Shown: positions 34,701 to 44,002, counted from the first letter of the stretch. The stretch: 64,000 nt of DNA from Cytobacillus oceanisediminis (GCF_022811925.1 NZ_CP065511.1:448001-512000), one strand, 5' to 3'. The notes: a model not told the origin generated them from the sequence alone. A program made the numbers and translations.

Positions 34701-35317
34701 AAAAAGGGATGCTGACTTTATATATCATCCGGCACGGTGAAACGGAATGGAACAAAGAGAAAAGAATGCAGGGGCGCCTGGACTCTGATTTAACGGAGAA
34801 AGGCAGACGTGATGCGAAGCTGCTGGGGGAGAGAGTAAAGGATATAGAATTTAAGCGTATTATCTCTTCACCGAGCAAACGGACTTTACATACAGCACAG
34901 CTTGTAAGTGGAGCAAGGGAGATTCCGGTCGAGACAGATGAAAGGCTTATGGAAATAGATCTTGGTGATTGGCAGGGAAGAGTGGAAAGTGAAATAAGGG
35001 AGCTTTATCCGGCTGTGTTCGATGCTTATTGGAACCGGCCGGAGTCCTATGAAAGTGCAGGAGGAGAAAGCTTTTACGATGTGGCAAACCGCGTTGATTC
35101 CTTTCTGGAAGACCTGCAAAGTACCTCATCAGAAGGCAGTGTGCTGATTGTTACCCATGGAGTTGCTGTCAAAGCTCTTTATATGCTTTGCCGCAATGCT
35201 GCTGTCGAACGCATTTGGGACCCACCCTTCATTCATGGAACCAGCCTGACCATCCTGCAGATTGATCAGGATAATAAGGAATTCCTCTTAGAAGGATGCA
35301 TGGCTCACTGCGAATAA
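34697..35317 (+). CDS. Second histidine phosphatase of the salvage operon
   Basis: A 206-residue phosphatase of the phosphoglycerate-mutase fold: IIRHGETEWN (catalytic His near 12), ISSPSKRTLHTA, LMEIDLGDWQG, and VTHGVAV. ATG at 34697 overlaps the cblS stop as ATGA; the ATG at 34709 is an alternative since neither has ideal spacing. It is the last gene before the operon terminator and may be a second CobC or a house-cleaning phosphatase. Confidence 0.82.
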   Translation: MKKGMLTLYIIRHGETEWNKEKRMQGRLDSDLTEKGRRDAKLLGERVKDIEFKRIISSPSKRTLHTAQLVSGAREIPVETDERLMEIDLGDWQGRVESEIRELYPAVFDAYWNRPESYESAGGESFYDVANRVDSFLEDLQSTSSEGSVLIVTHGVAVKALYMLCRNAAVERIWDPPFIHGTSLTILQIDQDNKEFLLEGCMAHCE

Positions 35318-35347
35318 GGCTCGCTAAAAACGAGCCTTATTATTTTT
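35313..35347. terminator. Terminator of the cobalamin operon (bidirectional)
   Basis: AATAAGGCTCG and CGAGCCTTATT form a perfect 11-bp stem with a 7-base loop and a T-rich tail. It also lies at the 3' end of the convergent NUDIX gene. Confidence 0.92.
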
Positions 35348-35362
35348 TATAAGGTTCCTTCA

Positions 35363-35851
35363 TTATATCTTAGCAAAAACCCTCGTCTTGCTCGCTCCTT
35401 CTGTATTTTGCTCTTCATCCCAAACTGAATGGATCTCAAAAGTCCCTTCTTCGAAAAAAAGCGGCAGCTTTCTCTTGAACCAATCCTGCATGGGGAGGTC
35501 CATTGCATCTTGTCTTGAAACCCATTGCAATTCTCCTTCAGGAGGATCTGCAAGAAGGCTTCCTTCAAAGGAGTCTGCCAGATAATTAAATACCATGTAG
35601 CGGACATTCATCTGGGGGTTTACGTACTCATCCCAACCTTTAAAAATAATATTCCTGACATGCAACCCTGTCTCCTCAAGCACTTCGCGTTTTGCTGCGT
35701 CCGTAATGCTCTCGGGAAACTCTACTTTTCCGCCTGGTGCGAGATAGCCAGGGAAGCCTTTATAATCTGGCCGTTTTATGAGAAGGATCTGATCTCCGTC
35801 TGCAACCATGCACATCGTGTACATCTGATGTTCGATTTCTTTCCAGTTCAT
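35363..35851 (-). CDS. NUDIX hydrolase (8-oxo-dGTP diphosphatase-like)
   Basis: A 162-residue NUDIX protein. The NUDIX box runs from GGKVEFPES to REVLEETGL at about residues 40-63, with all catalytic glutamates present. Size and N-terminal LLIKRPDYKGFPGYLAPGGK suggest a MutT-type enzyme that cleans modified nucleoside triphosphates; the true substrate is unknown. A GAGGTG site precedes the ATG. Confidence 0.88.
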   Translation of the reverse strand: MNWKEIEHQMYTMCMVADGDQILLIKRPDYKGFPGYLAPGGKVEFPESITDAAKREVLEETGLHVRNIIFKGWDEYVNPQMNVRYMVFNYLADSFEGSLLADPPEGELQWVSRQDAMDLPMQDWFKRKLPLFFEEGTFEIHSVWDEEQNTEGASKTRVFAKI

Positions 35852-35964
35852 TGCTGCACCTCTATTAATAATGATTCCAAAGTTTATACATTCTTTTAAA
35901 AGGAGAAAATACCTCCTTTATTGAAATCATATCATGAATAGAAAACTCGAAGAGGTGAAAAAGA

Positions 35965-36348
35965 GTGGAATTGAAGATGGGGTATGTCATTTTATATGCG
36001 GAAAGCCTGGAAAGAACGAAGCATTTTTATGGTGAATTGCTGGGACTGAAGCTTATGAATGAATTTGGAACTTACATCGAGTATGATACAGGCAGCACCA
36101 TTCTTTCCTTTAATACGAGAGAAGGCGGGCGGGAAGTCACCGGGCTTCCGATACCGGATGGATTGAGAAAGGAGCAGACATTTGAGCTTGGCTTTGTCAC
36201 AGAAGAGGTAGAAGCTGCTGTTGATAAGCTAAAGTCTGCAGGAGTGCCTGTCCTGCTCGAGCCTGTTGAAAAGCCTTGGGGCCAGAAAGTGGCATATGTG
36301 GAAGATCCGGATGGACATTATATTGAGATTTGTTCGCCTATCGGTTAA
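35965..36348 (+). CDS. VOC family protein (glyoxalase/bleomycin-resistance fold)
   Basis: A 127-residue single VOC module. Two beta-alpha-beta-beta-beta units are visible, with YVILYAESLERTKHFYGELLG (in part) at the start and the characteristic PWGQKVAYVEDPDGHYIEI (19 residues) at the end carrying the metal-ligand Glu. GTG at 35965 follows AGAGGTG. The substrate is unknown. It is monocistronic and ends in a terminator. Confidence 0.87.
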   Translation: MELKMGYVILYAESLERTKHFYGELLGLKLMNEFGTYIEYDTGSTILSFNTREGGREVTGLPIPDGLRKEQTFELGFVTEEVEAAVDKLKSAGVPVLLEPVEKPWGQKVAYVEDPDGHYIEICSPIG

Positions 36349-36349
36349 A

Positions 36350-36378
36350 AAATGACTCTGCTCCAGGGTCATTTTTTT
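36350..36378 (+). terminator. Terminator of the VOC gene
   Basis: AATGACTCT and AGGGTCATT pair over a 5-base loop and lead into T7. Confidence 0.88.
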
Positions 36379-36468
36379 GTTGGGAATTATTTTTTTATAT
36401 GCATAGTAATCTGTTGATTTCAAAAGAAAAACATAGATTTTAAGTGTTTTTAGCGCTTACATAAGAGT

Positions 36469-36496
36469 TTGTAAATATAAGTAAATGTGTTATGAT
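36469..36496 (+). promoter_or_regulatory. Promoter of the sulP gene
   Basis: TTGTAA (36469-36474), 16-bp spacer and TATGAT (36491-36496). Transcription would start near 36503, giving a 72-nt leader. Confidence 0.7.
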
Positions 36497-36517
36497 TCTA
36501 TATGTTTTTGTCGGCCC

Positions 36518-36540
36518 GACTTTGATGAGAGTTCAAAGTC
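36518..36540 (+). promoter_or_regulatory. Perfect hairpin in the sulP leader
   Basis: GACTTTGA and TCAAAGTC flank a 7-base loop, starting about 15 nt after the predicted transcription start. It is not followed by a T tract. It could be an operator, an mRNA stabiliser or part of a small regulatory RNA structure. Confidence 0.5.
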
Positions 36541-36574
36541 ATTACTATAAATCTACTAATAAAGAGGTGTTTAT

Positions 36575-38041
36575 TTGAAAGTTTTATCAAAAAAAGAACA
36601 ATGGTTTGGCAATGTTAAGGGTGACATCCTTGCTGGAATCGTAGTGGCATTGGCACTAATTCCAGAGGCGATTGCATTCTCGATTATTGCTGGTGTTGAT
36701 CCAATGGTTGGATTGTATGCTTCTTTCTGTATTGCTGTAACCATTGCAATAGTTGGCGGAAGGCCTGGAATGATTTCTGCTGCAACCGGTGCGATGGCGT
36801 TACTAATGGTTACATTAGTAGCTGATCACGGACTGCAGTATTTATTTGCTGCGACCATTTTGACGGGAGTTCTGCAGATCTTATTTGGTGTGCTTAAGTT
36901 GGCCCGCTTTATGAAATTCATTCCGCGTGCGGTTATGATTGGGTTTGTTAACGCGCTGGCGATCTTGATTTTCATGGCGCAGCTTGAACAGTTTGTAGAT
37001 GCTACATGGGTAATGTATGCAATGGTTGCCGGTGCATTGGCGATTATTTATATTTTCCCGAGATTCACTAAAGCAGTGCCATCTCCTCTGGTGGCTATTA
37101 TTGTTATTACTATCATTGCCATCATGACAAAGAGTGATGTGCGTACAGTTGGCGATATGGGGGCCATCACATCAGCCCTCCCGGCATTCTTTATACCGGA
37201 TGTTCCATTTAACCTTGAGACTCTGAAGATTATTTTCCCGTACTCTATTGCCCTTGCGATCGTGGGCTTGCTTGAATCTTTGCTGACTGCATCCATTGTT
37301 GATGACATGACCGATACGGCCAGTGATAAGAATATGGAAAGCCGCGGACAGGGAATTGCGAATATCATAGCAGGTTTATTCGGCGGAATGGCAGGCTGTG
37401 CCATGATTGGACAGTCCGTCATTAATGTGAAATCTGGCGGAAGAGGCAGACTGTCTGCTTTGACAGCCGGCACATTCCTTATGTTTCTGATTTTAGTATT
37501 AGGAAATATTGTCGTTCAAATACCGATGGCTGCATTAGTCGGTGTAATGATCATGGTATCGATCGGTACATTTGACTGGTCATCCATTAAGGGCCTTGCT
37601 AAGACTCCTGTCACAGATTCGATTGTTATGGTTGTAACGACTGTTACAACTGTTTTCACCCATGACCTATCCAAAGGAGTTTTCGCGGGGATCATTCTAA
37701 GTGCCATCTTCTTTGTGGCTAAAATTTCGAAAGTGCATGTTGCAGCACGAGTTGAAGGAGATAAGAAAATATACGCTGTAAGAGGCCAGGTTTTCTTTGC
37801 TTCTGTAGATGAACTTATAGCAGCATTCGACTTTAACGAAGAATTGAAAGAAGTTGAAATTGACTTTACACAGGCGCATGTCTGGGATGACTCAGGAGTC
37901 GCTGCCATCGATAAAATTGTATTAAAGCTTCGTGACAACGGTGTGCTGGTCCGCCTATCAGGATTAAACGCGCCAAGCTCGAACTTGATTGAGCGTTTGG
38001 CCGTCCACCGCAAACCTGGTGCGAAATTATCCGGCCATTAA
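36575..38041 (+). CDS. SulP-family anion transporter with STAS domain
   Basis: A 488-residue SLC26/SulP transporter with about twelve to fourteen hydrophobic segments. The [20 protein letters not shown] motif (20 residues) near the N terminus is followed by the transport core with [20 protein letters not shown], and a C-terminal STAS domain (about 400-488). SulP proteins move sulfate or bicarbonate with Na+ or H+; which one is unknown. TTG start with an AAAGAGGTG site. A UspA gene follows, as in bicarbonate-type SulP loci of other bacilli. Confidence 0.92.
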   Translation: MKVLSKKEQWFGNVKGDILAGIVVALALIPEAIAFSIIAGVDPMVGLYASFCIAVTIAIVGGRPGMISAATGAMALLMVTLVADHGLQYLFAATILTGVLQILFGVLKLARFMKFIPRAVMIGFVNALAILIFMAQLEQFVDATWVMYAMVAGALAIIYIFPRFTKAVPSPLVAIIVITIIAIMTKSDVRTVGDMGAITSALPAFFIPDVPFNLETLKIIFPYSIALAIVGLLESLLTASIVDDMTDTASDKNMESRGQGIANIIAGLFGGMAGCAMIGQSVINVKSGGRGRLSALTAGTFLMFLILVLGNIVVQIPMAALVGVMIMVSIGTFDWSSIKGLAKTPVTDSIVMVVTTVTTVFTHDLSKGVFAGIILSAIFFVAKISKVHVAARVEGDKKIYAVRGQVFFASVDELIAAFDFNEELKEVEIDFTQAHVWDDSGVAAIDKIVLKLRDNGVLVRLSGLNAPSSNLIERLAVHRKPGAKLSGH

Positions 38042-38055
38042 AAAATACTGTAATT

Positions 38056-38091
38056 AATACCACAGTCAGCTTTGACTGTGGTATTTTTTTT
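38056..38091 (+). terminator. Terminator of the sulP gene
   Basis: AATACCACAGTCA and TGACTGTGGTATT form a 13-bp perfect stem followed by T8. Confidence 0.95.
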
Positions 38092-38116
38092 ATAAGAATA
38101 AGTTAGGGGTGAGGCT

Positions 38117-38536
38117 GTGTTTAAAAAGATACTGATTGCTGCAGATGGATCCGACCATTCCATTCGTGCAGCCGCTAAAGCCATTCAACTGGCTGAACAG
38201 AATCCTGATTCTGAAATAACCGTAGTGTATGCCGTTGATGGCCAGACCTCAAAAGAAGATATCCTTCACCATTTTGATAAGAGTATAGTGGACCAGGTGA
38301 GGAAAAAACGTTTAGAGCCAATAGAAAACTTATTAAAAGAAAAGGGCGTTTCATATGAAATAAAAATCCTGCAGGGAGAGCCTGGACCAGCCATTGTTGA
38401 GTTCGCCAACAAGATGGATTTTGATGTTGCTGTAGTAGGAAGCCGGGGTCTGAATACACTTCAGGAAATGGTGCTCGGAAGTGTTAGCCATAAAATAGCC
38501 AAACGTGTTAAAGCGCCTGTTTTGATTGTTAAGTAA
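38117..38536 (+). CDS. Universal stress protein (UspA family)
   Basis: A 139-residue UspA-fold protein. It starts FKKILIAADGSDHSIRAA (18 residues), and the ATP-binding signature G-2x-G-9x-GS appears as VVGSRGLNTLQEMVLGSVS. GTG at 38117 follows AGGGGTGAGG. Nucleotide binding is likely; no single partner is known. The sulP gene lies upstream behind a terminator, so co-regulation is not assured. Confidence 0.9.
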   Translation: MFKKILIAADGSDHSIRAAAKAIQLAEQNPDSEITVVYAVDGQTSKEDILHHFDKSIVDQVRKKRLEPIENLLKEKGVSYEIKILQGEPGPAIVEFANKMDFDVAVVGSRGLNTLQEMVLGSVSHKIAKRVKAPVLIVK

Positions 38537-38591
38537 AGTCCAGATATATACTTTTTCCTTTCCTGGTAATGTAAAGCTGATGCCGCGCCAA

Positions 38592-38706
38592 GTGACCGAT
38601 AAATAAAAAAAGTGACCGATATCTAGTCCGTTCTGACCGATATATTTAGAATGTGACCGATAAAATATAAAACTGGCCGATAAACTAAAGTAAGTGACCG
38701 ATATGA
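38592..38706. repeat. Cluster of six 20/21-bp GTGACCGATA repeats
   Basis: TGACCGAT-like cores begin at 38594, 38614, 38635, 38655, 38675 (GGCCGA variant) and 38696, giving steps of 20, 21, 20, 20 and 21 bp, about two helical turns. The DNA between cores is AT-rich and not conserved. It lies between two convergent genes, upstream of the symporter terminator. Confidence 0.9.
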
Positions 38707-38749
38707 CGGCTTAGTACAGCAAAATTCATAAAAACAGCACTTAAACCAA

Positions 38750-38782
38750 AAAAAGATGCCCCAACAGGGACATCTTTTTTTC
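38750..38782 (-). terminator. Terminator of the symporter gene
   Basis: AAAAAGATGCCC and GGGACATCTTTTT stem with a 5-base loop; T-rich on both strands. Confidence 0.9.
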
Positions 38783-38784
38783 AA

Positions 38785-39975
38785 TTAGCCAGCTTTCACT
38801 GCAGATTGAGGCTGAAGCTTCTTATCTTTGCCGCTTGCCTTATCAGACAGCAACGTCAGAGCACCGTCACCTGTTACATTGCAAGCAGTTCCAAAGCTGT
38901 CCTGGGCAAGGTATAGGGCAATCATAAGCGCAAGCATAGTTTCGTTGAATCCGAGCATGCTTTCAAGCAGACCCAATGCGGCCATGACAGCTCCTCCAGG
39001 AACACCGGGAGCTGCAATCATCGTGATGCCAAGCATTAAAATGAAAGGCAGGATTTCTGCAAATGATGCCGTTTGACCCTGCAGCATCATCACGGCAATA
39101 GCACAGCTCACAATGGTGATCGTGCTACCGGAAAGATGAATCGTTGCCAGTAATGGAACAGAGAAATCCGCGACTTTTTCACGTGCACCAAGCTTTTTAA
39201 CCTGCTTAAGCGTAACAGGAATGGTGGATGCGGATGATTGGGTTCCAAGTGCCGTAAAGTAGGCAGGCATCATATTTTTCATGAGTCTAAGCGGATTGGC
39301 TTTCATAAGGCTGCCGGCCGCTGAATATTGAAGCAGTAAAAATAAAAGATGAAGAGCAATAATCATGACAAATACTTTGGCAAATACAGAAATAATAGCG
39401 CCAACCTGTCCGCCTTGCGTCATATTGGCGAAAATCCCAAAGATATGGACAGGAAGCAATGGAATGATGACTTTTTCAATCAGTTTTTCAATAATATCAC
39501 GGAAATCATTCATAGCATTTTGCAGAGTGTTTCCTTTGATCGCAGCCAAGCCAAGGCCTAGAGTGAATGAAATCAGCAGTGCCGTCATGACCCCCATTAC
39601 AGGAGGCATGTCCACCTGGAAAAAGGGTGCAAGCAAAGCATCCTCAGGATTCTCAAACTCTTTGAAGCTTTGGTTTTTTAATAGAATAGGATATAACACC
39701 GTCGCAGAAAAATAGGCGACTAAACCAGCAGTGATCGTAGAAGCATAGGCAAAACCGGTTGTAATCCCAAGCAGTTTCCCTGCGCCTTTTCCCATACTCC
39801 CGATACCTGGAGCGATGAATCCAATAATAATTAATGGAATCGCAAAACCAAGAAAGTTTCCGAACAATCCATTAAAAGTAGCAAATAGCTGAATAAGCCA
39901 TTCAGGAGAAAAAGAACCTAATAAAATACCTAATGCTATGGCTGCAATAATTCTGGGAAGCAAACCGAACTTCAT
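38785..39975 (-). CDS. Dicarboxylate/amino acid:cation symporter (DAACS)
   Basis: A 396-residue member of the GltP/GltT/DctA family with about eight helices plus two re-entrant hairpins. The hairpin-1 serine motif appears as GTQSSASTIPVTL, and the substrate helix as a C-terminal DSFGTACNVTGDGA with the Asn and Asp used for Na+ and substrate. It probably imports glutamate, serine/threonine or a dicarboxylate. AGGGGG precedes the ATG. Confidence 0.9.
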   Translation of the reverse strand: MKFGLLPRIIAAIALGILLGSFSPEWLIQLFATFNGLFGNFLGFAIPLIIIGFIAPGIGSMGKGAGKLLGITTGFAYASTITAGLVAYFSATVLYPILLKNQSFKEFENPEDALLAPFFQVDMPPVMGVMTALLISFTLGLGLAAIKGNTLQNAMNDFRDIIEKLIEKVIIPLLPVHIFGIFANMTQGGQVGAIISVFAKVFVMIIALHLLFLLLQYSAAGSLMKANPLRLMKNMMPAYFTALGTQSSASTIPVTLKQVKKLGAREKVADFSVPLLATIHLSGSTITIVSCAIAVMMLQGQTASFAEILPFILMLGITMIAAPGVPGGAVMAALGLLESMLGFNETMLALMIALYLAQDSFGTACNVTGDGALTLLSDKASGKDKKLQPQSAVKAG

Positions 39976-40446
39976 TTTTATGTCCCCCTAAAAAATACAG
40001 TTGTTTTTGTTAGGAGGATTATATCCTGTTTTACGTTAAAAGTTAATAGATAAAGCTTTTGTTATAATAATAAAATAAGTCTGATTATTTATCGGGGATT
40101 AAGGGTTTTTCTCGTTTATTGCTCTATCGTAGGCGGTTAAACGTTTTCTCAAGATAATAATAAAAGAAAAAGAGTTTAAATTAATGCCAGAAAAGGAAAT
40201 TATTTTACTGGTTTCAGATAAGAAAAGTTTCCTTTTTCAGGGCCCTTTCATACATATAGGAATATGGGCGTATGCGGAGAAAAAAATTCCTGTGGAATTG
40301 AACATGTAATCACTCCCTTTCTTAAATATGAAAGTGTTACAATAAAGAGTAGCTTGAAAGAGCATAAAAATCAGTTAAGGTTAAATAACGGAATAAAGCG
40401 GCATGAGAAGCCGGTTAGTCCATGATTGAATATTGGAGGTTCTTTT
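39976..40446. other. Divergent intergenic region between symporter and ddl
   Basis: A 471-bp gap. It contains the symporter promoter, an AT-rich stretch, a 41-codon open frame (40184-40309) with no clear ribosome site, and a TACAAT hexamer near 40336 that could serve ddl. A GCGGCATGAGAAGCCGG hairpin lies near 40398. No gene is supported. Confidence 0.5.
40018..40046 (-). promoter_or_regulatory. Promoter of the symporter gene
   Basis: On the minus strand TTAACT (40041-40046), a 17-bp spacer and TATAAT (40018-40023). Confidence 0.6.
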
Positions 40447-41523
40447 ATGAAAACGAAGGTTGGCCTTTTGTACGGCGGAAAATCTGCAGAGCATAAAGTA
40501 TCCATGCAGACTGCAATGGCTGTGATTAAAGCATTGGATTTAGAGAAATTTGAAATTCATCCTATTTATATATCTGAAGAAGGGCAATGGGTAAAGGGCC
40601 CTCAATTGCATGGTCCTGTTTCCAGTGTAAAGGAGCTGGAATTTTCCCAGGGGGAAGCACTTCCTCCAACAGCATTGGCACCAACCCTATTCCAGGGTGC
40701 TCAGGATAAAGGTCCATTTGATGTAATCTTCCCGCTGCTTCATGGTCCAAACGGGGAAGACGGCACAGTTCAAGGTTTACTTGAGCTCCTAAACCTGCCA
40801 TATGTGGGGAATGGAGTATTGGCTTCATCAGCGGGAATGGATAAGGTCATCATGAAGAATATCTTTGCACAGGCAGGCCTGCCGCAGGTGAAGTATGTCT
40901 GGTTTATCCGCAGCGAATGGGAGAATGAGACGAAGGCAGCCTATGATCAAGTGGAAAAGGAGCTCGGATACCCGTGTTTTGTAAAACCGGCCAACCTGGG
41001 TTCAAGTGTAGGAATCAGCAAGTGCATGAACCGTTCAGAGCTTGAGGGAGCATTCAAAGAAGCTTTCCAATTTGACCGTAAAATTATCATTGAAGAAGGC
41101 GTTACAGCCAGAGAAATTGAAGCTGGCGTATTGGGCAATGATTATCCTGAATGCTCTGTTGCAGGTGAAATCGTGCCGAAAGTTGAATTCTATGACTATA
41201 AAGCGAAGTATGAAGATGGGGACACAGCCTTAATCATTCCTGCTGAAATCTCAGAAATTGAGTACAATGAACTGAGGGACATGGCCATTAAGGCATTTAA
41301 AGCGCTTGACTGCTCAGGTCTTGTCAGAGCTGATTTCTTTTTAACGAGAGAGGGTAAGTTATACATTAATGAAGTCAATACAATGCCAGGATTTACACCT
41401 TTCAGCATGTTCCCGCTTCTATGGAAGCATACGGGAGTGGAATATCCTCAGCTGATTGAAAAGCTTGTCAATCTCGCCATCGAACGCCATGCTGAGAAAC
41501 AAAGCATCAAACACACAATGTAA
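40447..41523 (+). CDS. ddl: D-alanine--D-alanine ligase
   Basis: A 358-residue ATP-grasp ligase making D-Ala-D-Ala for peptidoglycan. The N-terminal [13 protein letters not shown], the central [14 protein letters not shown] and the C-terminal EVNTMPGFT are the three ligase motifs. ATG at 40447 has TGGAGG upstream; the ORF extension of seven codons lacks one. It is followed by murF, the next enzyme to use its product, after a terminator. Confidence 0.95.
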   Translation: MKTKVGLLYGGKSAEHKVSMQTAMAVIKALDLEKFEIHPIYISEEGQWVKGPQLHGPVSSVKELEFSQGEALPPTALAPTLFQGAQDKGPFDVIFPLLHGPNGEDGTVQGLLELLNLPYVGNGVLASSAGMDKVIMKNIFAQAGLPQVKYVWFIRSEWENETKAAYDQVEKELGYPCFVKPANLGSSVGISKCMNRSELEGAFKEAFQFDRKIIIEEGVTAREIEAGVLGNDYPECSVAGEIVPKVEFYDYKAKYEDGDTALIIPAEISEIEYNELRDMAIKAFKALDCSGLVRADFFLTREGKLYINEVNTMPGFTPFSMFPLLWKHTGVEYPQLIEKLVNLAIERHAEKQSIKHTM

Positions 41524-41539
41524 TAAGACATAATTGTTG

Positions 41540-41573
41540 AAGGAAACACGGCATCTTTGTCGTGTTCCTTTTG
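41540..41573 (+). terminator. Terminator between ddl and murF
   Basis: AGGAAACACG and CGTGTTCCT stem, with a bulged A, followed by TTTTG. Moderate strength. Confidence 0.75.
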
Positions 41574-41625
41574 TTCATACATAACTGGCATTATGAGCTC
41601 ATAATGCCGAAATAGGAGGCGCCAT

Positions 41626-42999
41626 ATGATAAAGAAAACACTTCAGGAAATTGAACAAATGATACAGATTGAGAATGATGTTTCATCTTTTCACAATACA
41701 TCCATACAGGGCGTTAGCATTGACTCCAGAAAAATCAATCACGGCAATTTGTTCGTTCCATTCAAAGGTGAAAATTCGGACGGCCATCGATTTGTAGAAG
41801 ATGCCATCGAAAAAGGGGCAGCCGCGGCTTTTTGGCAGAAAGATGTTCCCAATCCCCCTCTTCATCTTCCAATCCTGATCGTCGAAGATACACTGACGGC
41901 TCTTCAGGAATTGGCGAGAAGCTATCGTGATGAATTAAAGGTAAAAGTCGCAGGCATTACAGGAAGCAACGGCAAAACAACAACCAAGGATATGACCGCA
42001 AACCTTCTTTCCCTGCAATATAAAGTTCAAAAAACGGAAGGTAACTATAACAACCATATCGGTTTGCCCTTAACCATTCTGGCTCTTGAGGAAGATACGG
42101 AAATCGCGGTGCTGGAAATGGGGATGAGCGGCAGGGGAGAAATCGATTTTCTTACGAAGCTTGCCCGTCCGGACGCTGTGATTATTACGAATATAGGTGA
42201 ATCCCACCTGCAGGATTTAGGTTCCAGAGAAGGGATTGCAGAAGCTAAGCTTGAGATCGTAAATGGGCTTAAGGAAAAGGGCCTGGTTATTTATTACGGC
42301 GACGAGCCACTCCTGGATAAAAAGCTGAAATCCTACATTGGTTCGGCAGCTTTAAGAACCTTTGGAAGAACCGGGAAAAATGATGTGTACCCGATGGATA
42401 TCAAGCAGAATGACAGCGGCAGCACGTTTGGAATCAATGTGTCCAGCGAGAAGTTTTATCTGCCTGTGTTAGGTACCCATAATGTTCTCAATGCCCTGGC
42501 AGCCATGATTGCAGCATCCCATTTCGGTGTTCCGTACGAAAAGATGAACGAAGGCTTCGCAAGCTTAAAGCTGACGAACATGAGGATGGAACTTCTCGAG
42601 GGTCAAAGTGGAGAAAAAATCATCAATGATGCTTATAATGCGAGTCCAACATCTATGAATGCGGCGATTGAACTGATCGCAAACCTGCCAGGATATAAAA
42701 AGAAAATTCTTGTTCTCGGCGATATGCTGGAGCTTGGTCCGCAGGAGGAAGATTTCCATTACTCCATAGGAAAATCTGTGGATCCTGAAAAGGTTGATTA
42801 TGTCTTTACATTCGGCAAGCTTGGCGAGTTTATCGCCAAGGGAGCGAAGGAGGTCCTGCCTCATGAACGGGTAGCCGCCTTTACTGACAAACAGCCGCTG
42901 ATCGAAGAGCTGAAGAAACATGTGAATCAGGAAACGATTGTACTGGTTAAGGCATCCCGGGGAATGAAGCTGGAAGAGGTTGTCTCAGCTCTTCAATAA
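41626..42999 (+). CDS. murF: UDP-MurNAc-tripeptide--D-alanyl-D-alanine ligase MurF
   Basis: A 457-residue Mur ligase. The first domain holds the UDP-sugar site (VSIDSRKINHGNLFVPFKGE, 20 residues), the ATP loop is AGITGSNGKTTTKD near 107-120, and the middle domain has the family EGNYNNHIG and EMGMSGRGEI. It completes the UDP-MurNAc-pentapeptide. AGGAGG precedes the ATG. Its terminator also contains a parS site. Confidence 0.96.
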   Translation: MIKKTLQEIEQMIQIENDVSSFHNTSIQGVSIDSRKINHGNLFVPFKGENSDGHRFVEDAIEKGAAAAFWQKDVPNPPLHLPILIVEDTLTALQELARSYRDELKVKVAGITGSNGKTTTKDMTANLLSLQYKVQKTEGNYNNHIGLPLTILALEEDTEIAVLEMGMSGRGEIDFLTKLARPDAVIITNIGESHLQDLGSREGIAEAKLEIVNGLKEKGLVIYYGDEPLLDKKLKSYIGSAALRTFGRTGKNDVYPMDIKQNDSGSTFGINVSSEKFYLPVLGTHNVLNALAAMIAASHFGVPYEKMNEGFASLKLTNMRMELLEGQSGEKIINDAYNASPTSMNAAIELIANLPGYKKKILVLGDMLELGPQEEDFHYSIGKSVDPEKVDYVFTFGKLGEFIAKGAKEVLPHERVAAFTDKQPLIEELKKHVNQETIVLVKASRGMKLEEVVSALQ

Positions 43000-43151
43000 T
43001 TGCTAGGAAAAGAATAACAATGTGTTTTAACAGAAATACTATTGCGGCTGAAACAGCATGAAGATACCCTGAGCTCTTCTTCACTCATTAACTCATATAG
43101 AGAATGAATTTCACCCAGGAATTAAGTGTATATATCTGTTATTATAGGAAA

Positions 43152-43183
43152 TAAACCCCTGTTCCACGTGAAACAGGGGTTTA
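43152..43183 (+). terminator. murF terminator containing a parS site
   Basis: AAACCCCTGTT and AACAGGGGTTT form an 11-bp stem around CCACGTGA, with an AT-rich tail. It also suits transcription from the other strand. Confidence 0.8.
43160..43175. promoter_or_regulatory. parS, Spo0J/ParB binding site
   Basis: TGTTCCACGTGAAACA fully matches the B. subtilis parS consensus TGTTNCACGTGAAACA. ParB loads here as a CTP-dependent clamp to organise chromosome origin segregation. parS sites cluster around the replication origin, so this region is probably origin-proximal. Confidence 0.93.
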
Positions 43184-43306
43184 AATTATTTTTATATAGT
43201 TCCTTCGTTATGATTTTTATCTTCCAACAGGTTTGATTAGTATGGCAAAAAGGAAAAAGTGTAAAATAGAATTGACTAAATTATAAAAAATGGCGGTGAC
43301 TCGAGT

Positions 43307-44002
43307 ATGATTGGCTGCATGTGCATACATGGTTTTACAGGAGCTCCATTTGAAGTAGAACCTTTGGCAGAGTATTTGAAAGAACATACAGACTGGGAGA
43401 TTTCCGTGCCGACATTGCCGGGTCATGGCGATGAACTGAAGCTGAAAGGAATTGCCTATAACAAATGGATTGAGCATGCAGAGGAAGAGCTGAAAAGGCT
43501 GATAAGCCGCTGTGAGAAAGTGTATGTAGTCGGCTTTTCGATGGGCGGCCTGATCGCCAGCTACTTAACAGTGCATTACCCGGTGGATAAGCTGGTTCTG
43601 CTTAGTGCTGCTGCTTATTATGTAAATCCAAAACAGCTTTTCTTCGATATTAAAGAGATGGCAAGGGATGCCTTCAAGGGAAACCTGGCCGACAATGAGA
43701 TGTTCGTCAGATATAAGCGGAAAATAAGTGCGACACCGATTACGGCAACTCTTCAATTCCGCAGGCTTGTGGCCTCTATTAAACCTATCTTAAATCAGAT
43801 CACTGTTCCGACATTGATTGCGCAAGGTGAAAGTGATGGAGTTGTGCCTCCGAGAAGTGCCAGATATTTATACAATAATATAAGTTCATCGGCCAAAAAA
43901 TTAATTTTTATAAAGGACTCTAAACATCTTATCTGTCATTGCGGGGAAGGGGAACGCCTCTTTCAGGAGATCCTTGGTTTTCTTCAAAAAAAGCCGGAAT
44001 GA
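43307..44002 (+). CDS. Carboxylesterase (Est30-type alpha/beta hydrolase)
   Basis: A 231-residue alpha/beta hydrolase. It begins with the oxyanion-hole motif CIHGFTGAPFE, followed by the nucleophile elbow GFSMGG (Ser near 75), a catalytic Asp in ESDGVVP and the His in SKHLICH. It resembles the Geobacillus Est30 carboxylesterase in size and motifs. An ATG follows a weak GGTG site. Physiological substrate unknown. Confidence 0.88.
   Translation: MIGCMCIHGFTGAPFEVEPLAEYLKEHTDWEISVPTLPGHGDELKLKGIAYNKWIEHAEEELKRLISRCEKVYVVGFSMGGLIASYLTVHYPVDKLVLLSAAAYYVNPKQLFFDIKEMARDAFKGNLADNEMFVRYKRKISATPITATLQFRRLVASIKPILNQITVPTLIAQGESDGVVPPRSARYLYNNISSSAKKLIFIKDSKHLICHCGEGERLFQEILGFLQKKPE

Noticed and set aside
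40184..40309. Small open frame of 41 codons before ddl
   Set aside because: No convincing ribosome site, no recognised homologue and AT-rich context. Left out pending conservation evidence.
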